Numbered from the stretch's first letter, positions 50,647 through 60,974 are shown. The stretch: DNA of 64,000 nucleotides from Euzebya rosea (GCF_003073135.1 NZ_PGDQ01000006.1:1-64000), one strand, 5' to 3'. Translations and numbers: made by a program. Notes: generated by a model not told the origin, from the sequence alone.

Positions 50647-51296
50647 TGGCAAGCGTTGATCTCTACACATCCGCCGGTACCGCCTCCGGTAGCGTCGAGC
50701 TGGATGACGAGCTGTTCGGCATCGAGCCGAACGTCGGCGTCATGCACCAGGTCGTCGTCGCCCAGCAGGCTGCGGCCCGCAGCGGCACCTCCAAGGTCAA
50801 GACCCGGGCCGAGGTCCGTGGTGGTGGCCGCAAGCCGTGGCGCCAGAAGGGCACCGGCCGCGCCCGTCAGGGCTCGATCCGTGCACCGCACTGGTCCGGC
50901 GGTGGCGTTGCCCACGGCCCCAGCGGCGAGCAGAACTTCACCAAGCGCGTCAACAAGAAGCTGAAGCGCCTCGCGCTGCGTTCCGCCCTGTCGGACCGCG
51001 CGGCATCCGGCGACATCCGGGTCATCGAGGGCTTCGACATGGACGCCCCGAAGACCAAGGCCGCGCGTGCGCTGCTGGAGACGCTGGAGACCGGTGACCG
51101 TCGTGTCCTGCTGGTCCTCGCCGGCTACGACGCCAACGTGGTCAAGAGCTTCCGCAACCTCCCCCGCGTGCACACGCTGACGGTGGACCAGCTCAACACC
51201 TACGACGTGCTCGTCAGCGACGTCGTCGTGTTCGAGCAGGGTGCCTTGGAGCTCATCGGCTCCGGTACCCGTACCGACCTGAAGGAGAACGCCTGA
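50646..51296 (+). CDS. rplD: Ribosomal protein L4
   Basis: A 216-residue uL4 lining the exit tunnel. The long tunnel loop [20 protein letters not shown] is intact. It overlaps rplC and rplW by one base each, a tightly coupled series. Confidence 0.97.
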   Translation: MASVDLYTSAGTASGSVELDDELFGIEPNVGVMHQVVVAQQAAARSGTSKVKTRAEVRGGGRKPWRQKGTGRARQGSIRAPHWSGGGVAHGPSGEQNFTKRVNKKLKRLALRSALSDRAASGDIRVIEGFDMDAPKTKAARALLETLETGDRRVLLVLAGYDANVVKSFRNLPRVHTLTVDQLNTYDVLVSDVVVFEQGALELIGSGTRTDLKENA

Positions 51297-51586
51297 TGCG
51301 TTACGCACACGACGTGATCATCTCCCCGGTGGTCAGCGAGAAGAGCTACGGGCTCATGGACGAAGGTCGTTACACCTTCATCGTGCACCCGAGCGCCAAC
51401 AAGACCGAGATCAAGAAGGCCGTCGAGACCATCTTCGGCGTCAAGGTCACCAAGGTGAACACCTTGATCCGCAAGGGCAAGGCCAAGCGCTTCGGCCTCA
51501 AGATGGGCCAGCGCAAGACCACCAAGCGCGCCATCGTCACGGTGGCCGCCGGTGAAGAGATCGACATCTTCGCGGGAGGTGCCTAA
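51296..51586 (+). CDS. rplW: Ribosomal protein L23
   Basis: A 96-residue uL23 at the tunnel exit, docking site for SRP and trigger factor. [17 protein letters not shown] and [13 protein letters not shown] are typical. ATG 51296 overlaps the rplD stop. Confidence 0.97.
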   Translation: MRYAHDVIISPVVSEKSYGLMDEGRYTFIVHPSANKTEIKKAVETIFGVKVTKVNTLIRKGKAKRFGLKMGQRKTTKRAIVTVAAGEEIDIFAGGA

Positions 51587-51589
51587 CCA

Positions 51590-52417
51590 ATGGGCGTCCG
51601 TCGTTACAAGCCAACAACTCCTGGCCGTCGTGGGATGTCGGTGTCGGACTTCGACACCGTCACCACCGACAAGCCCCTGAAGTCGCTGACGTCGTCCAAG
51701 CCCAAGCAGGCTGGCCGCAACGTCTCCGGCAAGATCACCACGCGTCACCGCGGTGGTGGGCACAAGCAGAAGTACCGCATCATCGACTTCCGTCGGAACA
51801 AGGACGGAGTCCCCGCCAAGGTTGCCGAGATCGAGTACGACCCCAACCGGTCCGCTCGCATCGCCCGGCTGCACTACCTCGACGGTGAGAAGCGCTACAT
51901 CCTGGCCCCCAACGGCCTCTCCGTGGGCGACATGGTCGTCTCCGGCGAGGGTGCCGACATCAAGGCGGGCAACGCCCTGCCGCTGGTGAACATCCCCGTC
52001 GGTACGCAGGTCCACGCCGTGGAGATGCGTCCCGGTGGCGGCGCCAAGCTGGGTCGCTCGGCCGGTACCTCCGTCCAGCTCCTGGCCAAGGAAGGCGACA
52101 CCGCTGCCCTGCGCCTGCCCTCCGGCGAGATCCGCCTCGTGCAGAACAGCTGCCGGGCCACGATCGGCACCGTCGGCAACGCCGAGCACTCGCTGATCTC
52201 CGGCGGCAAGGCCGGCCGCACCCGCTGGAAGGGCGTCCGCCCGACCGTCCGTGGTGTGGTCATGAACCCCGTCGACCACCCCCACGGTGGTGGTGAGGGT
52301 CGCACTTCCGGTGGTCGTCACCCCACGAACCACAAGGGCAAGCCCGAGGGCAAGACCCGCAAGCCCCAGCCGTCCGACAAGCTCATCCTGCGCCGCCGCG
52401 GCAAGCGCCGCCGCTAA
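51590..52417 (+). CDS. rplB: Ribosomal protein L2
   Basis: A 275-residue uL2 needed for subunit joining and peptidyl transfer. [12 protein letters not shown], the His-containing [14 protein letters not shown] near the C-terminus and a basic tail are present. It follows rplW by three bases, with GGGAGG ahead. Confidence 0.98.
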   Translation: MGVRRYKPTTPGRRGMSVSDFDTVTTDKPLKSLTSSKPKQAGRNVSGKITTRHRGGGHKQKYRIIDFRRNKDGVPAKVAEIEYDPNRSARIARLHYLDGEKRYILAPNGLSVGDMVVSGEGADIKAGNALPLVNIPVGTQVHAVEMRPGGGAKLGRSAGTSVQLLAKEGDTAALRLPSGEIRLVQNSCRATIGTVGNAEHSLISGGKAGRTRWKGVRPTVRGVVMNPVDHPHGGGEGRTSGGRHPTNHKGKPEGKTRKPQPSDKLILRRRGKRRR

Positions 52418-52435
52418 GCACCGAGGGAGTAACCG

Positions 52436-52723
52436 ATGCCTCGCAGCCTCAAGAAGGGCCCCTTCACCGACCATCACCTTGCACGCAAGGTGGAGTCGTT
52501 GAACGCCAGCAACCAGAAGCGCGTGATCAAGACCTGGTCCCGTCGCTCCGAGATCAGCCCGGACATGGTCGGTCACACCATCGCGGTGCACGACGGCCAG
52601 AAGCACGTCCCGGTCTTCATCAGCGAATCCATGGTCGGGCACAAGCTCGGCGAGTTCGCGCCCACCCGCGCCATCAAGTGGCGCGGTGCCGGCGAGAAGC
52701 AGGCCACCAAGGGGAAGCGATAA
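52436..52723 (+). CDS. rpsS: Ribosomal protein S19
   Basis: A 95-residue uS19 of the 30S head, from [15 protein letters not shown] to a Lys-rich end; [27 protein letters not shown]-type core is conserved (shown in shorter form: [17 protein letters not shown]). It sits in normal order between rplB and rplV. Confidence 0.97.
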   Translation: MPRSLKKGPFTDHHLARKVESLNASNQKRVIKTWSRRSEISPDMVGHTIAVHDGQKHVPVFISESMVGHKLGEFAPTRAIKWRGAGEKQATKGKR

Positions 52724-52726
52724 GAC

Positions 52727-53131
52727 ATGCGTATTTCATCCCCCAACGAAGCACGGGCGGTCAGCCGTCACGTGCGCGTGTCCCCCTACAAGGCCCGTCA
52801 GGTCGTGCAGGGTCTCCGTGGCATGCAGGTCGAGGCTGCCCAGCGCACCCTGACCTTCTCCAACAAGGGCGCTGCCCGTCCGGTCCTGAAGACCCTCCAG
52901 TCGGCGATCGCCAACGCGGAGCACAACAAGGACCTGGACGCCGACGACCTCTTCGTCCTGGCCGTGACCGTTGACGAAGGCCCGACTCTCAAGCGGTTCC
53001 AGCCCCGGGCCATGGGTCGTGCCTACAGGATCCGCAAGCGCACCAGCCACATCACGGTGACCGTCGGCATCCCTGTTCCCAAGACCAACGACACGACGTC
53101 CAGCGACTCCGCTGCGACCGAGGAGAGCTAG
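52727..53131 (+). CDS. rplV: Ribosomal protein L22
   Basis: A 134-residue uL22 whose hairpin reaches into the exit tunnel. [19 protein letters not shown] and [17 protein letters not shown] are conserved. The last 20 residues are a Ser/Thr-rich tail. It is three bases after rpsS and two before rpsC. Confidence 0.97.
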   Translation: MRISSPNEARAVSRHVRVSPYKARQVVQGLRGMQVEAAQRTLTFSNKGAARPVLKTLQSAIANAEHNKDLDADDLFVLAVTVDEGPTLKRFQPRAMGRAYRIRKRTSHITVTVGIPVPKTNDTTSSDSAATEES

Positions 53132-53133
53132 AC

Positions 53134-54153
53134 ATGGGTCAGAAGGTTCACCCGTACGGGTTCCGCCTCGGCATCATCAAGGACCACAAGTCCAAGTGGT
53201 TCGCCGGGAAGAAGGAGTACGCGGCCTACGTCCAGGAGGACTACGAGCTGCGTACCTACATCCGTGAGCGTGTTCGTCACGCTGGCATCAGCCGGATCGA
53301 CATCCAGCGCACCCGCGACCGCATCACGGTCGACGTGCGCGCGGCTCGTCCCGGCATCGTCATCGGCCGTCGTGGCGCGGAGGCAGACGCCATCCGCGAG
53401 ACGCTGCAGAAGATGACCGGCAAGCAGATCAAGCTGAACATCAACGAGGTCAAGAACGCCGAGCTCGACGCCCAGGTGACGGCCCACAACGTGGCCGAGC
53501 AGCTGAAGGGTCGTGTGTCGTTCCGTCGTGCGATGAAGCGTGCGACGCAGAACGCCATGAAGGCTGGCGCCAAGGGCATTCGTGTCCAGTGCTCCGGTCG
53601 TCTGGGCGGCGCCGAGATGAGCCGCACCGAGTGGTACCGCGAGGGCCAGGTGCCCCTGCACACCCTCCGTGCCAACGTCGACTACGGCTTCGACGAGGCC
53701 CGCACGACCTACGGCCGCATCGGCGTCAAGGTCTGGATCTACACCGGCATCGTCCTCCCCCAGGGCGAGGACCGCGAGGAGCGCTTGGCCCGTGCCCGCG
53801 CCCGTCGCGAGCGCGAGCGCCTCGAGACCGAGGCACGTGCGGCCCAGGCCGCCGCGCAGCAGGCTGCTGCCGAGCAGGTCACCGCACAGGTGGCCCGCCA
53901 GATGGCCGCCGCCGAGGAAGAGGCCCCCACCGGCACCACGCCGGCCGGCCCCGACCCCACCACCGCTCCGGCTTCCGAGCCGGCGCAGCAGTCGGAGATC
54001 ACCGGCAACGACGCCCAGGCGATGGACGCGTCCGTCCCCGCCCAGGAAGCCGTCCCCCAGCCGGTCGACCCCGACCCGTCATCCGCACCACAGCCCACGA
54101 CCCCGCAGCCCGACGCGGCTGACGAGTGGTCCGAGGCACTGGACGAAGGGTAG
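53134..54153 (+). CDS. rpsC: Ribosomal protein S3 with long C-terminal extension
   Basis: uS3 of the mRNA entry tunnel. The KH domain ([17 protein letters not shown]) and C-domain ([18 protein letters not shown]) end near residue 215. Another about 125 residues follow: a basic/acidic helix ([16 protein letters not shown]), then an Ala/Gln and Pro/Thr/Asp-rich acidic tail ending in WSEALDEG. Total length 339, against about 230 in E. coli. Confidence 0.97.
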   Translation: MGQKVHPYGFRLGIIKDHKSKWFAGKKEYAAYVQEDYELRTYIRERVRHAGISRIDIQRTRDRITVDVRAARPGIVIGRRGAEADAIRETLQKMTGKQIKLNINEVKNAELDAQVTAHNVAEQLKGRVSFRRAMKRATQNAMKAGAKGIRVQCSGRLGGAEMSRTEWYREGQVPLHTLRANVDYGFDEARTTYGRIGVKVWIYTGIVLPQGEDREERLARARARRERERLETEARAAQAAAQQAAAEQVTAQVARQMAAAEEEAPTGTTPAGPDPTTAPASEPAQQSEITGNDAQAMDASVPAQEAVPQPVDPDPSSAPQPTTPQPDAADEWSEALDEG

Positions 54154-54159
54154 TCAACG

Positions 54160-54582
54160 ATGCTTGCACCGAAGCGCGTCAAGTACCGCAAGCCCCACCG
54201 CGGGCGCAAGCGCGGCCTGACCAAGGGTGGATCCGAGATCACCTATGGCGACTACGGCATCCAGGCGCTGACCGCGTCCTGGGTCACCAGCCGCCAGATC
54301 GAGGCCGCTCGTATCGCCATGACCCGCTACATGAAGCGTGGCGGAAAGGTGTGGATCAACATCTTCCCGCACAAGGCCTACACCAAGAAGCCGGCCGAGA
54401 CCCGCATGGGTTCCGGCAAGGGTTCTCCCGAGGGCTGGGTCGCGGTCGTCAAGCCGGGCCGTGTGATGTTCGAGATCTCCGGTGTGTCCGAAGAGGTCGC
54501 CCGTGAAGCGATGCGCCTGGCCGGCAACAAGCTGCCGGTGAAGTGGCGCTTCGTGGTTCGTGAAGGAGTTGAGTCCGCATGA
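54160..54582 (+). CDS. rplP: Ribosomal protein L16
   Basis: A 140-residue uL16 that positions tRNA in the A site. [16 protein letters not shown] and [17 protein letters not shown] are typical. Its stop overlaps the rpmC start (ATGA). Confidence 0.97.
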   Translation: MLAPKRVKYRKPHRGRKRGLTKGGSEITYGDYGIQALTASWVTSRQIEAARIAMTRYMKRGGKVWINIFPHKAYTKKPAETRMGSGKGSPEGWVAVVKPGRVMFEISGVSEEVAREAMRLAGNKLPVKWRFVVREGVESA

Positions 54583-54800
54583 GGGCCGAAGAGCTGCGTG
54601 AACTGTCGGACTCCGAGCTGGACGAGAAGCTCGAGGAGTTCAAGTCCGACCTGTTCAACCTTCGTTTCGAGCTGGCCACCGGGCAGCTGGACAACTACAA
54701 GCAGCTGCGCGTCACGCGTCGGGACATCGCCCGCGTCATGACCGTGCAGCGCGAACGCCTGAGCAAGGCCGCCGCATCCACTGCTGAGGAGACCAACTGA
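54579..54800 (+). CDS. rpmC: Ribosomal protein L29
   Basis: A 73-residue uL29 at the tunnel exit, two helices with [20 protein letters not shown] and [14 protein letters not shown]. Overlaps rplP by four bases and rpsQ by one. Confidence 0.96.
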   Translation: MRAEELRELSDSELDEKLEEFKSDLFNLRFELATGQLDNYKQLRVTRRDIARVMTVQRERLSKAAASTAEETN

Positions 54801-55075
54801 TGTCGGAAGCCACTACTGAGTCGGGCCGCGCGGCCCGCAAGGTCCGTGACGGGATCGTCGTGTCCGACAAGATGGACAAGACCGTCGTCGTCCTGGTCGA
54901 GCGTCGCGTGAAGCACCCCAAGTACCACAAGACGGTCACCAAGTCGAAGCGCATCAAGGCGCACGACGAGACCAACGACGCCGGCATCGGCGACCGCGTT
55001 CGCATCGTCGAGACCCGCCCGCTGTCCAAGGACAAGCGGTTCCGCGTGGCCTCGATCCTCGAGCGCGCCAAGTAG
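54800..55075 (+). CDS. rpsQ: Ribosomal protein S17
   Basis: A 91-residue uS17, an OB-fold early-assembly protein. [18 protein letters not shown] and [13 protein letters not shown] are conserved. The 112 bases after it hold a hairpin, and rplN follows. Confidence 0.97.
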   Translation: MSEATTESGRAARKVRDGIVVSDKMDKTVVVLVERRVKHPKYHKTVTKSKRIKAHDETNDAGIGDRVRIVETRPLSKDKRFRVASILERAK

Positions 55076-55090
55076 TCAAGCAAGGGGGCC

Positions 55091-55112
55091 AGGTGCACGA
55101 ACCCGTGCACCT
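55091..55112 (+). terminator. Hairpin between rpsQ and rplN
   Basis: AGGTGCAC (55091-55098) pairs perfectly with GTGCACCT (55105-55112) around GAACCC. It lies at the S10/spc boundary and may lower readthrough. No T tract follows. Confidence 0.5.
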
Positions 55113-55187
55113 CGCCGTTCCCCCGGCCCCGATGGGGTCACCACCTAGTCCCCTCGACGGGCAGAGCACTCCCTCAGGAGAAGACCA

Positions 55188-55556
55188 ATGATTCAGCAGG
55201 AGTCCCGCCTCCGCGTCGCCGACAACTCCGGCGCGCGTGAGGTGCTGTGCATCCGCGTGCTGGGCGGGTCCGGTCGGCGCTACGCCGGCGTGGGCGACGT
55301 GATCGTCGCGACCGTCAAGCACGCGATCCCGCAGGCCAACGTCAAGAAGGGTGATGTGGTGAAGGCCGTCGTGGTCCGCACCGCCAAGGAGCGTCGTCGC
55401 AAGGACGGCTCCTACATCCGGTTCGACGACAACGCGTGCGTGATCATCGACAACAACAACAACCCGCGAGGCACCCGCATCTTCGGCCCGGTCGGCCGTG
55501 AGCTGCGCGACCGCAAGTTCATGCGGATCGTCTCCCTCGCCCCGGAGGTGCTGTAG
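55188..55556 (+). CDS. rplN: Ribosomal protein L14
   Basis: A 122-residue uL14 at the subunit interface. [19 protein letters not shown] and [14 protein letters not shown] are conserved. CAGGAG precedes ATG 55188; two bases separate it from rplX. It begins the spc group. Confidence 0.97.
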   Translation: MIQQESRLRVADNSGAREVLCIRVLGGSGRRYAGVGDVIVATVKHAIPQANVKKGDVVKAVVVRTAKERRRKDGSYIRFDDNACVIIDNNNNPRGTRIFGPVGRELRDRKFMRIVSLAPEVL

Positions 55557-55558
55557 CC

Positions 55559-55879
55559 ATGATGCGGATCAAGCGCAACGACGAGGTCGTCGTGATCGCC
55601 GGCAAGGACAAGGGCAAGACCGGCCGCGTCGTCAACGTCTACCCCAAGCGTGACAAGGTCATGGTCGAGGGCGTCAACATCGCCACCCGGCACCGTGCGG
55701 TCTCCATGAGCAACCGCGGCGCCCGCGAGGGCGGCATCGAGCACGTCGAGATGCCCATCCAGGCCTCCAACGTCATGCCGATCTGCCCCGAGTGCAACGA
55801 GCCGACCCGTGTCGGATCGACCTGGGTGGACGGCGTCAAGTACCGGCAGTGCCGCAAGTGCGAAAGCGAGTTCGAGTAA
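55559..55879 (+). CDS. rplX: Ribosomal protein L24
   Basis: A 106-residue uL24 with a KOW motif ([16 protein letters not shown]). The C-terminus has a four-cysteine zinc ribbon, [11 protein letters not shown] and [12 protein letters not shown] 55559 or 55562 may start it. The stop shares one base with the rplE start. Confidence 0.96.
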   Translation: MMRIKRNDEVVVIAGKDKGKTGRVVNVYPKRDKVMVEGVNIATRHRAVSMSNRGAREGGIEHVEMPIQASNVMPICPECNEPTRVGSTWVDGVKYRQCRKCESEFE

Positions 55880-56568
55880 TGAGCGCCGAAGACACCACCG
55901 AGCAGCAGATCGCGGACCTGCCCTCAGAGCAGGACCCGACGGTGGACGAGTCCACCGCGGCTCCGGTCGAGGGCGACACCTACGTCCCGCGCCTGAAGGC
56001 CCTGTACAACGACACCATCAAGGGTGAGCTCACCGAGCAGCTCAACATCTCCAACGTCATGGAGATCCCCAAGCTGGTCAAGATCGTGGTCAACGTCGGC
56101 GTCGGCGAGTCCGTCGGTGACTCCAAGGTCATCGAGCGTGTCATGGGCGACCTGACCCAGATCACCGGTCAGAAGCCCCAGGTCCGCCTGGCCCGCAAGT
56201 CCATCGCGACGTTCAAGCTCCGTGAGGGCATGGCCGTCGGTGCACGCGTCACCCTCCGCGGTGAGCGCATGTGGGACTTCCTGGACCGCCTGCTGACCCT
56301 GGCCCTGCCCCGCATCCGTGACTTCCGCGGCCTGCCGGCGAAGTTCGACGGTGCCGGCAACTACACGCTGGGCGTCACCGAGCAGCTGATCTTCCCGGAG
56401 ATCGACTACGACAAGATCGACGCCATCCGCGGCATGGACATCACGTTCGTGACGAGCGCCAAGGACGACGAGGGCGGCCGTGCGCTGCTCGACGCGTTCG
56501 GGTTCCCGTTCAAGCGTGCCGAGGGCGAACCGGCTCCCGAGCCGCTGCAGCGCCTGCAGTCCGTCTAG
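55879..56568 (+). CDS. rplE: Ribosomal protein L5 with N- and C-terminal extensions
   Basis: A 229-residue uL5 that binds 5S rRNA. The conserved part begins at [11 protein letters not shown] (about residue 35) and includes [14 protein letters not shown] and [19 protein letters not shown]. About 33 acidic/Thr residues precede it and about 15 follow the usual end, against a normal length near 180. rpsN does not follow. Confidence 0.96.
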   Translation: MSAEDTTEQQIADLPSEQDPTVDESTAAPVEGDTYVPRLKALYNDTIKGELTEQLNISNVMEIPKLVKIVVNVGVGESVGDSKVIERVMGDLTQITGQKPQVRLARKSIATFKLREGMAVGARVTLRGERMWDFLDRLLTLALPRIRDFRGLPAKFDGAGNYTLGVTEQLIFPEIDYDKIDAIRGMDITFVTSAKDDEGGRALLDAFGFPFKRAEGEPAPEPLQRLQSV

Positions 56569-56676
56569 CACCATTCTCATCCGGCCCGACACCCGGGCCA
56601 CCACCCACGAAGGGAAGTACCGGGCCTTCGCCACCAGCGACAGGTCCCGGCAACCCCCAAGGAGCGCATCACCACA

Positions 56677-57075
56677 ATGACGATGACCGACCCGGTGGCC
56701 GACATGCTCACGCGGATCCGGAACGCCAACATGGCGTACACGGAGCTGCTGGAGATGCCGTCCAGCAACCTCAAGGCCAACATCGCGGAGATCCTCAAGC
56801 AGGAGGGTTACATCCGCGACTTCCTGGTCGAGCCCACCACCCCCCAGGCCACCCTCAAGGTGGCACTGAAGTTCACCAAGGACCGCGAGCGCGTCCTGAC
56901 GGGCATTCGCCGCATCTCCAAGCCGGGGCTGCGCGTGTACGCCAAGGCCGAGGAGCTGCCCCGCGTGCTGGGCGGCCTCGGTGTGGCGATCGTGTCCACG
57001 TCCAAGGGCCTGCTGACCGACCGAGACGCCCGCAAGGCCGGCGTCGGTGGCGAGATCCTCGCCTACGTCTGGTAG
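56677..57075 (+). CDS. rpsH: Ribosomal protein S8
   Basis: A 132-residue uS8, 16S central-domain binder and, in E. coli, repressor of the spc operon. [16 protein letters not shown] and the C-terminal [10 protein letters not shown] are conserved. The 108-base gap before it, where rpsN is expected, is too short for that gene. Confidence 0.97.
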   Translation: MTMTDPVADMLTRIRNANMAYTELLEMPSSNLKANIAEILKQEGYIRDFLVEPTTPQATLKVALKFTKDRERVLTGIRRISKPGLRVYAKAEELPRVLGGLGVAIVSTSKGLLTDRDARKAGVGGEILAYVW

Positions 57076-57091
57076 CGGAAGGAACACGACC

Positions 57092-57628
57092 ATGAGTCGC
57101 ATCGGCAAGAACCCAGTCGAGATCCCCAGCGGGGTCGACGTCAGCATGACCGCTGACCAGATCACCGTGAAGGGACCCAAGGGCACCCTGACCCAGACCC
57201 TCAACCCCGGCATCGACGTCAACGTCGAGGACGGGCAGGTCGTCGTCAGCCGTCCCAACGAGACCCGCGAGGCCCGTGAGCTCCACGGCCTGTACCGCAC
57301 CCTGGTCGCCAACATGGTGATCGGCGTCACCGACGGCTTCGCCAAGAAGCTGGAGATCGTCGGCGTCGGTTACCGCGCTGCCGCCCAGGGCAAGGGCCTG
57401 AAGCTGCAGCTCGGCTTCTCCCACGACGTCGTCATCGACGGCATCGACGGCATCGAGTTCGAGGTTCCCTCGCAGACCGAGATCGTCGTCAAGGGCATCA
57501 ACAAGCAGCAGGTCGGCCAGGTGGCCGCCAACATCCGCAAGCTGCGGCCGCCGGAGCCCTACAAGGGCAAGGGCGTCAAGTACGCCGACGAGACGATCCT
57601 CCGCAAGGCCGGAAAGGCTGCTGGTTAG
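57092..57628 (+). CDS. rplF: Ribosomal protein L6
   Basis: A 178-residue uL6 near the factor-binding site. [28 protein letters not shown] and [13 protein letters not shown] are typical. GGAAGGAA precedes ATG 57092; rplR starts two bases after the stop. Confidence 0.97.
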   Translation: MSRIGKNPVEIPSGVDVSMTADQITVKGPKGTLTQTLNPGIDVNVEDGQVVVSRPNETREARELHGLYRTLVANMVIGVTDGFAKKLEIVGVGYRAAAQGKGLKLQLGFSHDVVIDGIDGIEFEVPSQTEIVVKGINKQQVGQVAANIRKLRPPEPYKGKGVKYADETILRKAGKAAG

Positions 57629-57630
57629 CA

Positions 57631-57993
57631 ATGGCAAAGACTGACGCACGACGCGCCGGCCGCGACCGTCGCCACTTCCGCCTTCGCAAGAAGGTGCGTG
57701 GTGACGCCGCTCGTCCCCGGCTCGCTGTCTACCGCTCCAACACCCACATCTACGCCCAGGTCATCGACGACCGCGCCGGTGCCACGCTGGCCGCCGCGTC
57801 GTCCGCCGAGGCATCCTTCGCCCCCGAGGGCGACGGCAAGATCGGCGCCGCCAAGGCCGTCGGCAAGCTCGTCGCCGAGCGCGCCAAGGACGCCGGCGTC
57901 GACAAGGTCGTGTTCGACCGTGGCGGCAACCGCTACCAGGGCCGCGTTGCGGCACTGGCCGACTCAGCCCGCGAAGCCGGGCTGGAGTTCTAG
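57631..57993 (+). CDS. rplR: Ribosomal protein L18
   Basis: A 120-residue uL18, 5S rRNA-binding. [32 protein letters not shown] and the end [15 protein letters not shown] are conserved. rpsE follows ten bases later. Confidence 0.97.
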   Translation: MAKTDARRAGRDRRHFRLRKKVRGDAARPRLAVYRSNTHIYAQVIDDRAGATLAAASSAEASFAPEGDGKIGAAKAVGKLVAERAKDAGVDKVVFDRGGNRYQGRVAALADSAREAGLEF

Positions 57994-58003
57994 GAGTACT
58001 GAC

Positions 58004-58633
58004 ATGGCATACGCACCCCCGAACAACCCGCGCGGTGGCGGCCCCGGTGGCCGTGGTGGCCGCGGCGGTCGTGACGGTGGCCGTGGCGGCCGCGGTGGCC
58101 GTGGTGGCCGCCAGGAAGAGAAGAGCCCCTACGAGGAGAAGGTCGTCGCGATCAACCGCGTCGCCAAGGTCGTCAAGGGTGGCCGTCGGTTCTCCTTCAC
58201 CGCCCTCGTCGTCGTCGGTGACATGAACGGCACCGTCGGCGTGGGTTACGGCAAGGCCAAGGAGGTCCCCGCCGCGATCCAGAAGGGCGTGGAGATCGCG
58301 AAGAAGAACTTCTTCCAGGTCCCCATGATCCAGAAGACGATCGTGCACCCCATCATCGGCGTCCACGGCGCCGGCCGGGTCGTCCTCAAGCCCGCCGCTC
58401 CCGGTACCGGTGTCATCGCCGGTGGTCCGGTCCGCGCGGTCCTCGAGGCTGCCGGGATCACCGACGTGCTGGCCAAGTCGCTTGGCACCCCCAACGCGAT
58501 CAACGTCGTGCACGCCACCGTGAACGGCCTGCAGAACCTCAAGCGTCCCCAGGACGTCGCGACCAACCGCGGCCTGGAGATGGAAGAGTTCATGCCGCCG
58601 AAGATGTACGCCAACATGACCGGGAAGGGCTAG
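58004..58633 (+). CDS. rpsE: Ribosomal protein S5 with RGG-rich N-terminus
   Basis: A 209-residue uS5 (fidelity, mRNA helicase). The double-stranded-RNA-type fold starts near [34 protein letters not shown] and the C-domain are normal. The first about 35 residues are Gly/Arg repeats ([18 protein letters not shown]), longer than in E. coli S5 and RNA-binding in character. ATG 58004 follows AGGAG. Confidence 0.96.
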   Translation: MAYAPPNNPRGGGPGGRGGRGGRDGGRGGRGGRGGRQEEKSPYEEKVVAINRVAKVVKGGRRFSFTALVVVGDMNGTVGVGYGKAKEVPAAIQKGVEIAKKNFFQVPMIQKTIVHPIIGVHGAGRVVLKPAAPGTGVIAGGPVRAVLEAAGITDVLAKSLGTPNAINVVHATVNGLQNLKRPQDVATNRGLEMEEFMPPKMYANMTGKG

Positions 58634-58637
58634 GGCC

Positions 58638-58973
58638 ATGGCGCTGCAGATCACCCAGAGGCGCAGCACCAACGGTGCGCAGGCGAACCAGATTCGCACC
58701 CTGCACTCCCTTGGCCTCAAGCGCATCCGTCAGACCGTCGTCGTTCCCGACCGTCCCGAGATCCGGGGGATGGCCCACAAGGTCACCCACCTGATCACCG
58801 TGGAAGAGGTGTCCGACGAGCTGCTGCCGAACGGCGGCAAGTCCAAGTACCGCGATCGCGGCCAGGGCCCCATCACCTCCCAGAAGGTGACCCTTGCCAA
58901 CGCTGACGCGGTCGACCCCGACGGCACCGTCGACGAGGACGCCCTCGCCGACACCGCCGACGAGGAGGAGTGA
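58638..58973 (+). CDS. rpmD: Ribosomal protein L30 with acidic C-terminal extension
   Basis: The first about 60 residues are a standard uL30 (QITQRRSTNGAQANQIRTL, HSLGLKRIRQTVVVPDRP). They are followed by about 50 residues not found in the usual 60-residue protein, ending in an Asp/Glu-rich tail (TADEEE). There is no frameshift or stop between. GTG of rplO follows four bases later. Confidence 0.93.
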   Translation: MALQITQRRSTNGAQANQIRTLHSLGLKRIRQTVVVPDRPEIRGMAHKVTHLITVEEVSDELLPNGGKSKYRDRGQGPITSQKVTLANADAVDPDGTVDEDALADTADEEE

Positions 58974-58977
58974 CCTC

Positions 58978-59475
58978 GTGAAGATCCATGACCTCAAGCC
59001 CGCTGCCGGCTCCACCAAGCGCAAGACCCGCAAGGGTCGCGGTGAGGCGGCTGGCAAGGGCAAGACCGCCGGCCGCGGTACCAAGGGCACCGGCGCCCGC
59101 AAGAACGTCCCCCTCGGGTTCGAGGGTGGCCAGATGCCCCTGCAGCGTCGTCTGCCGAAGCTGCCGGGCTTCAACCCGCGCAACCGGGTCGCCTACCAGG
59201 GGATCAACGTGTCCCAGCTGGACGCCCACTTCGCCGACGGTGACGTCGTCACCCCGGTCGAGCTGGCCGACAAGGGCCTGATCCGCAAGCCCAGCGAGCG
59301 GGTCAAGATCCTCGGCGACGGCGACCTCACCACCAAGCTGACCGTCAGGGCCCAGGGCTTCTCGAAGTCCGCAGAGGCCAAGATCACCGAGGCAGGCGGC
59401 TCCGTCGAGCGCCTGGCCCGCGTGCTCTCCGGCACGGCCGACCAGCCTGCCGACGAGGCCAGCACCACCGAGTAA
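58978..59475 (+). CDS. rplO: Ribosomal protein L15
   Basis: A 165-residue uL15. MKIHDLKPAAGSTKRKTRKG, the Gly-rich early part (RGTKGTGARKN) and GFEGGQMPLQRRLPKLPGF are typical. It starts with GTG 58978, which gives the family's normal N-terminus, and has a GAGGAGG site upstream inside rpmD. Confidence 0.96.
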   Translation: MKIHDLKPAAGSTKRKTRKGRGEAAGKGKTAGRGTKGTGARKNVPLGFEGGQMPLQRRLPKLPGFNPRNRVAYQGINVSQLDAHFADGDVVTPVELADKGLIRKPSERVKILGDGDLTTKLTVRAQGFSKSAEAKITEAGGSVERLARVLSGTADQPADEASTTE

Positions 59476-59484
59476 CCTCACGAC

Positions 59485-59510
59485 CGCTCCTCCGCACTCG
59501 CGGGGGAGCG
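59485..59510 (+). terminator. Hairpin between rplO and secY
   Basis: CGCTCCTCCGC (59485-59495) pairs with GCGGGGGAGCG (59500-59510), 11 pairs with one T-G, around ACTC, followed by TTTCGTGT. Its form is that of an intrinsic terminator; inside an operon it would be an attenuator that lowers secY and adk relative to the ribosomal proteins. Confidence 0.65.
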
Positions 59511-59592
59511 TTTCGTGTCAGCATGGGGGGCCGCGCCTCGACGACATCGTCATCGATGTCCGGGGAACGCCCTGCCGGCCACAGGAGAACGC

Positions 59593-60885
59593 ATGTTCCG
59601 CGCATTCGCGAACGCCTTCAAGATCCCCGATCTGCGGGGCAAGATCCTCTTCACCCTGGGGATCATCGCCGTGTACCGCCTGGGTTCGGTCATCCCGATC
59701 CCGGGCGTTGACTACTCGGTGCTCAACAACATCCTCGACCAGGCCGAAGCCAGCGGCGTCGCCCAGCTGCTGAACCTCTTCAGCGGTGGGGCCCTGACCC
59801 AGCTGGCCGTCTTCGCGCTCGGGATCATGCCGTACATCACGGCGTCGATCATCATGCAGCTGCTTGCGGTGGTGATCCCGAAGCTCGAGGAGTGGCAGAA
59901 GGAAGGCGCCACCGGCACGGCGCGGATCACGCAGATCACGCGCTACGTCACCGTCGTCCTGGCCGTCCTGCAGTCGACGGGCCTGATCGTGCTGATCCAG
60001 TCCGGTCAGCTGTTCGGCAACGCCGGCATCGACACCAGCGCGCTGATCCCCGACGACTCGGTGCCCAAGCGCGCCCTGATGATCCTGACCCTCACCGCGG
60101 GTACGGCCTTCATCATGTGGCTGGGCGAGCTGATCACCCAGCGCGGTATCGGCAACGGCATGTCGATCATCATCTTCGCGGCGATCATCGCGGCGCTGCC
60201 CGGCCAGTTCTCGGCCATCTACCAGCAGTCGCTGCCGCTGTTCATCGCCTTCGTGATCGTCGGCCTGATCCTCATCGTGGGCGTGGTCTACGTCGAGCAG
60301 GGCCAGCGCCGCATCCCGGTGCAGTACGCCAAGCGGCAGGTCGGTCGTCGCCAGTACGGCGGCCAGCAGACCTACATCCCGCTCAAGGTCAACCAGTCCG
60401 GCGTGATCCCGATCATCTTCGCCTCGTCGCTGCTGTACCTGCCGACGCTGGCGGCCTCGATCGTCAACAACGACGCGCTGACGAACTTCACCAACCGGTA
60501 CTTCCAGTCCGGCGCCCACCCCGTGTACATCATCACGTACCTGGCGCTGACCATCTTCTTCGCGTTCTTCTACACGGCCATCACGTTCAACCCGATCGAC
60601 GTGGCCGACAACATGAAGAAGTACGGCGGCTTCATCCCCGGCATCCGTCCGGGCCGGCCGACCGCGGAGTACCTGGACCGCGTGCTGACCCGCATCACCC
60701 TGCCGGGTTCGCTGTACCTGGGTGCCCTGGCCATCCTCCCGCTGGTCGTGCTGAGCTTCGGCGACGCGCTGTTCCCGCTGGGCGGCGCCACCCTCCTCAT
60801 CGTGGTGGGTGTGGGCCTGGAGACCATGAAGCAGCTCGAGTCCCAGCTCATGCAGCGCCACTACGAGGGCTTCATCCGCGGCTAG
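59593..60885 (+). CDS. secY: Preprotein translocase subunit SecY
   Basis: A 430-residue channel subunit of the Sec translocon with ten membrane helices. AVYRLGSVIPIPGVD, LGIMPYITASIIMQLL, the loop GITQRGIGNGMSIIIF-type segment (seen as QRGIGNGMSIIIFA) and GFIPGIRPGRPTAEYLDRV are conserved. ATG 59593 follows AGGAGA. A perfect hairpin and a long non-coding repeat region follow it. Confidence 0.97.
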   Translation: MFRAFANAFKIPDLRGKILFTLGIIAVYRLGSVIPIPGVDYSVLNNILDQAEASGVAQLLNLFSGGALTQLAVFALGIMPYITASIIMQLLAVVIPKLEEWQKEGATGTARITQITRYVTVVLAVLQSTGLIVLIQSGQLFGNAGIDTSALIPDDSVPKRALMILTLTAGTAFIMWLGELITQRGIGNGMSIIIFAAIIAALPGQFSAIYQQSLPLFIAFVIVGLILIVGVVYVEQGQRRIPVQYAKRQVGRRQYGGQQTYIPLKVNQSGVIPIIFASSLLYLPTLAASIVNNDALTNFTNRYFQSGAHPVYIITYLALTIFFAFFYTAITFNPIDVADNMKKYGGFIPGIRPGRPTAEYLDRVLTRITLPGSLYLGALAILPLVVLSFGDALFPLGGATLLIVVGVGLETMKQLESQLMQRHYEGFIRG

Positions 60886-60900
60886 CCCGAGAACCCTGTC

Positions 60901-60929
60901 GAACGCACACACCCCTGGTGTGTGCGTTC
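60901..60929 (+). terminator. Terminator after secY
   Basis: GAACGCACACACC (60901-60913) pairs perfectly with GGTGTGTGCGTTC (60917-60929) around CCT, 15 bases after the stop. Confidence 0.8.
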
Positions 60930-60974
60930 GTCGTTGTCGGGGTCCGTCGGGGTCGGTGTGGCCTGTCTGGTGGC

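Noticed and set aside
56480-56680. Short frame spanning the rplE-rpsH gap as a diverged rpsN
   Set aside because: It mostly overlaps rplE out of frame and shows none of the S14 motifs.
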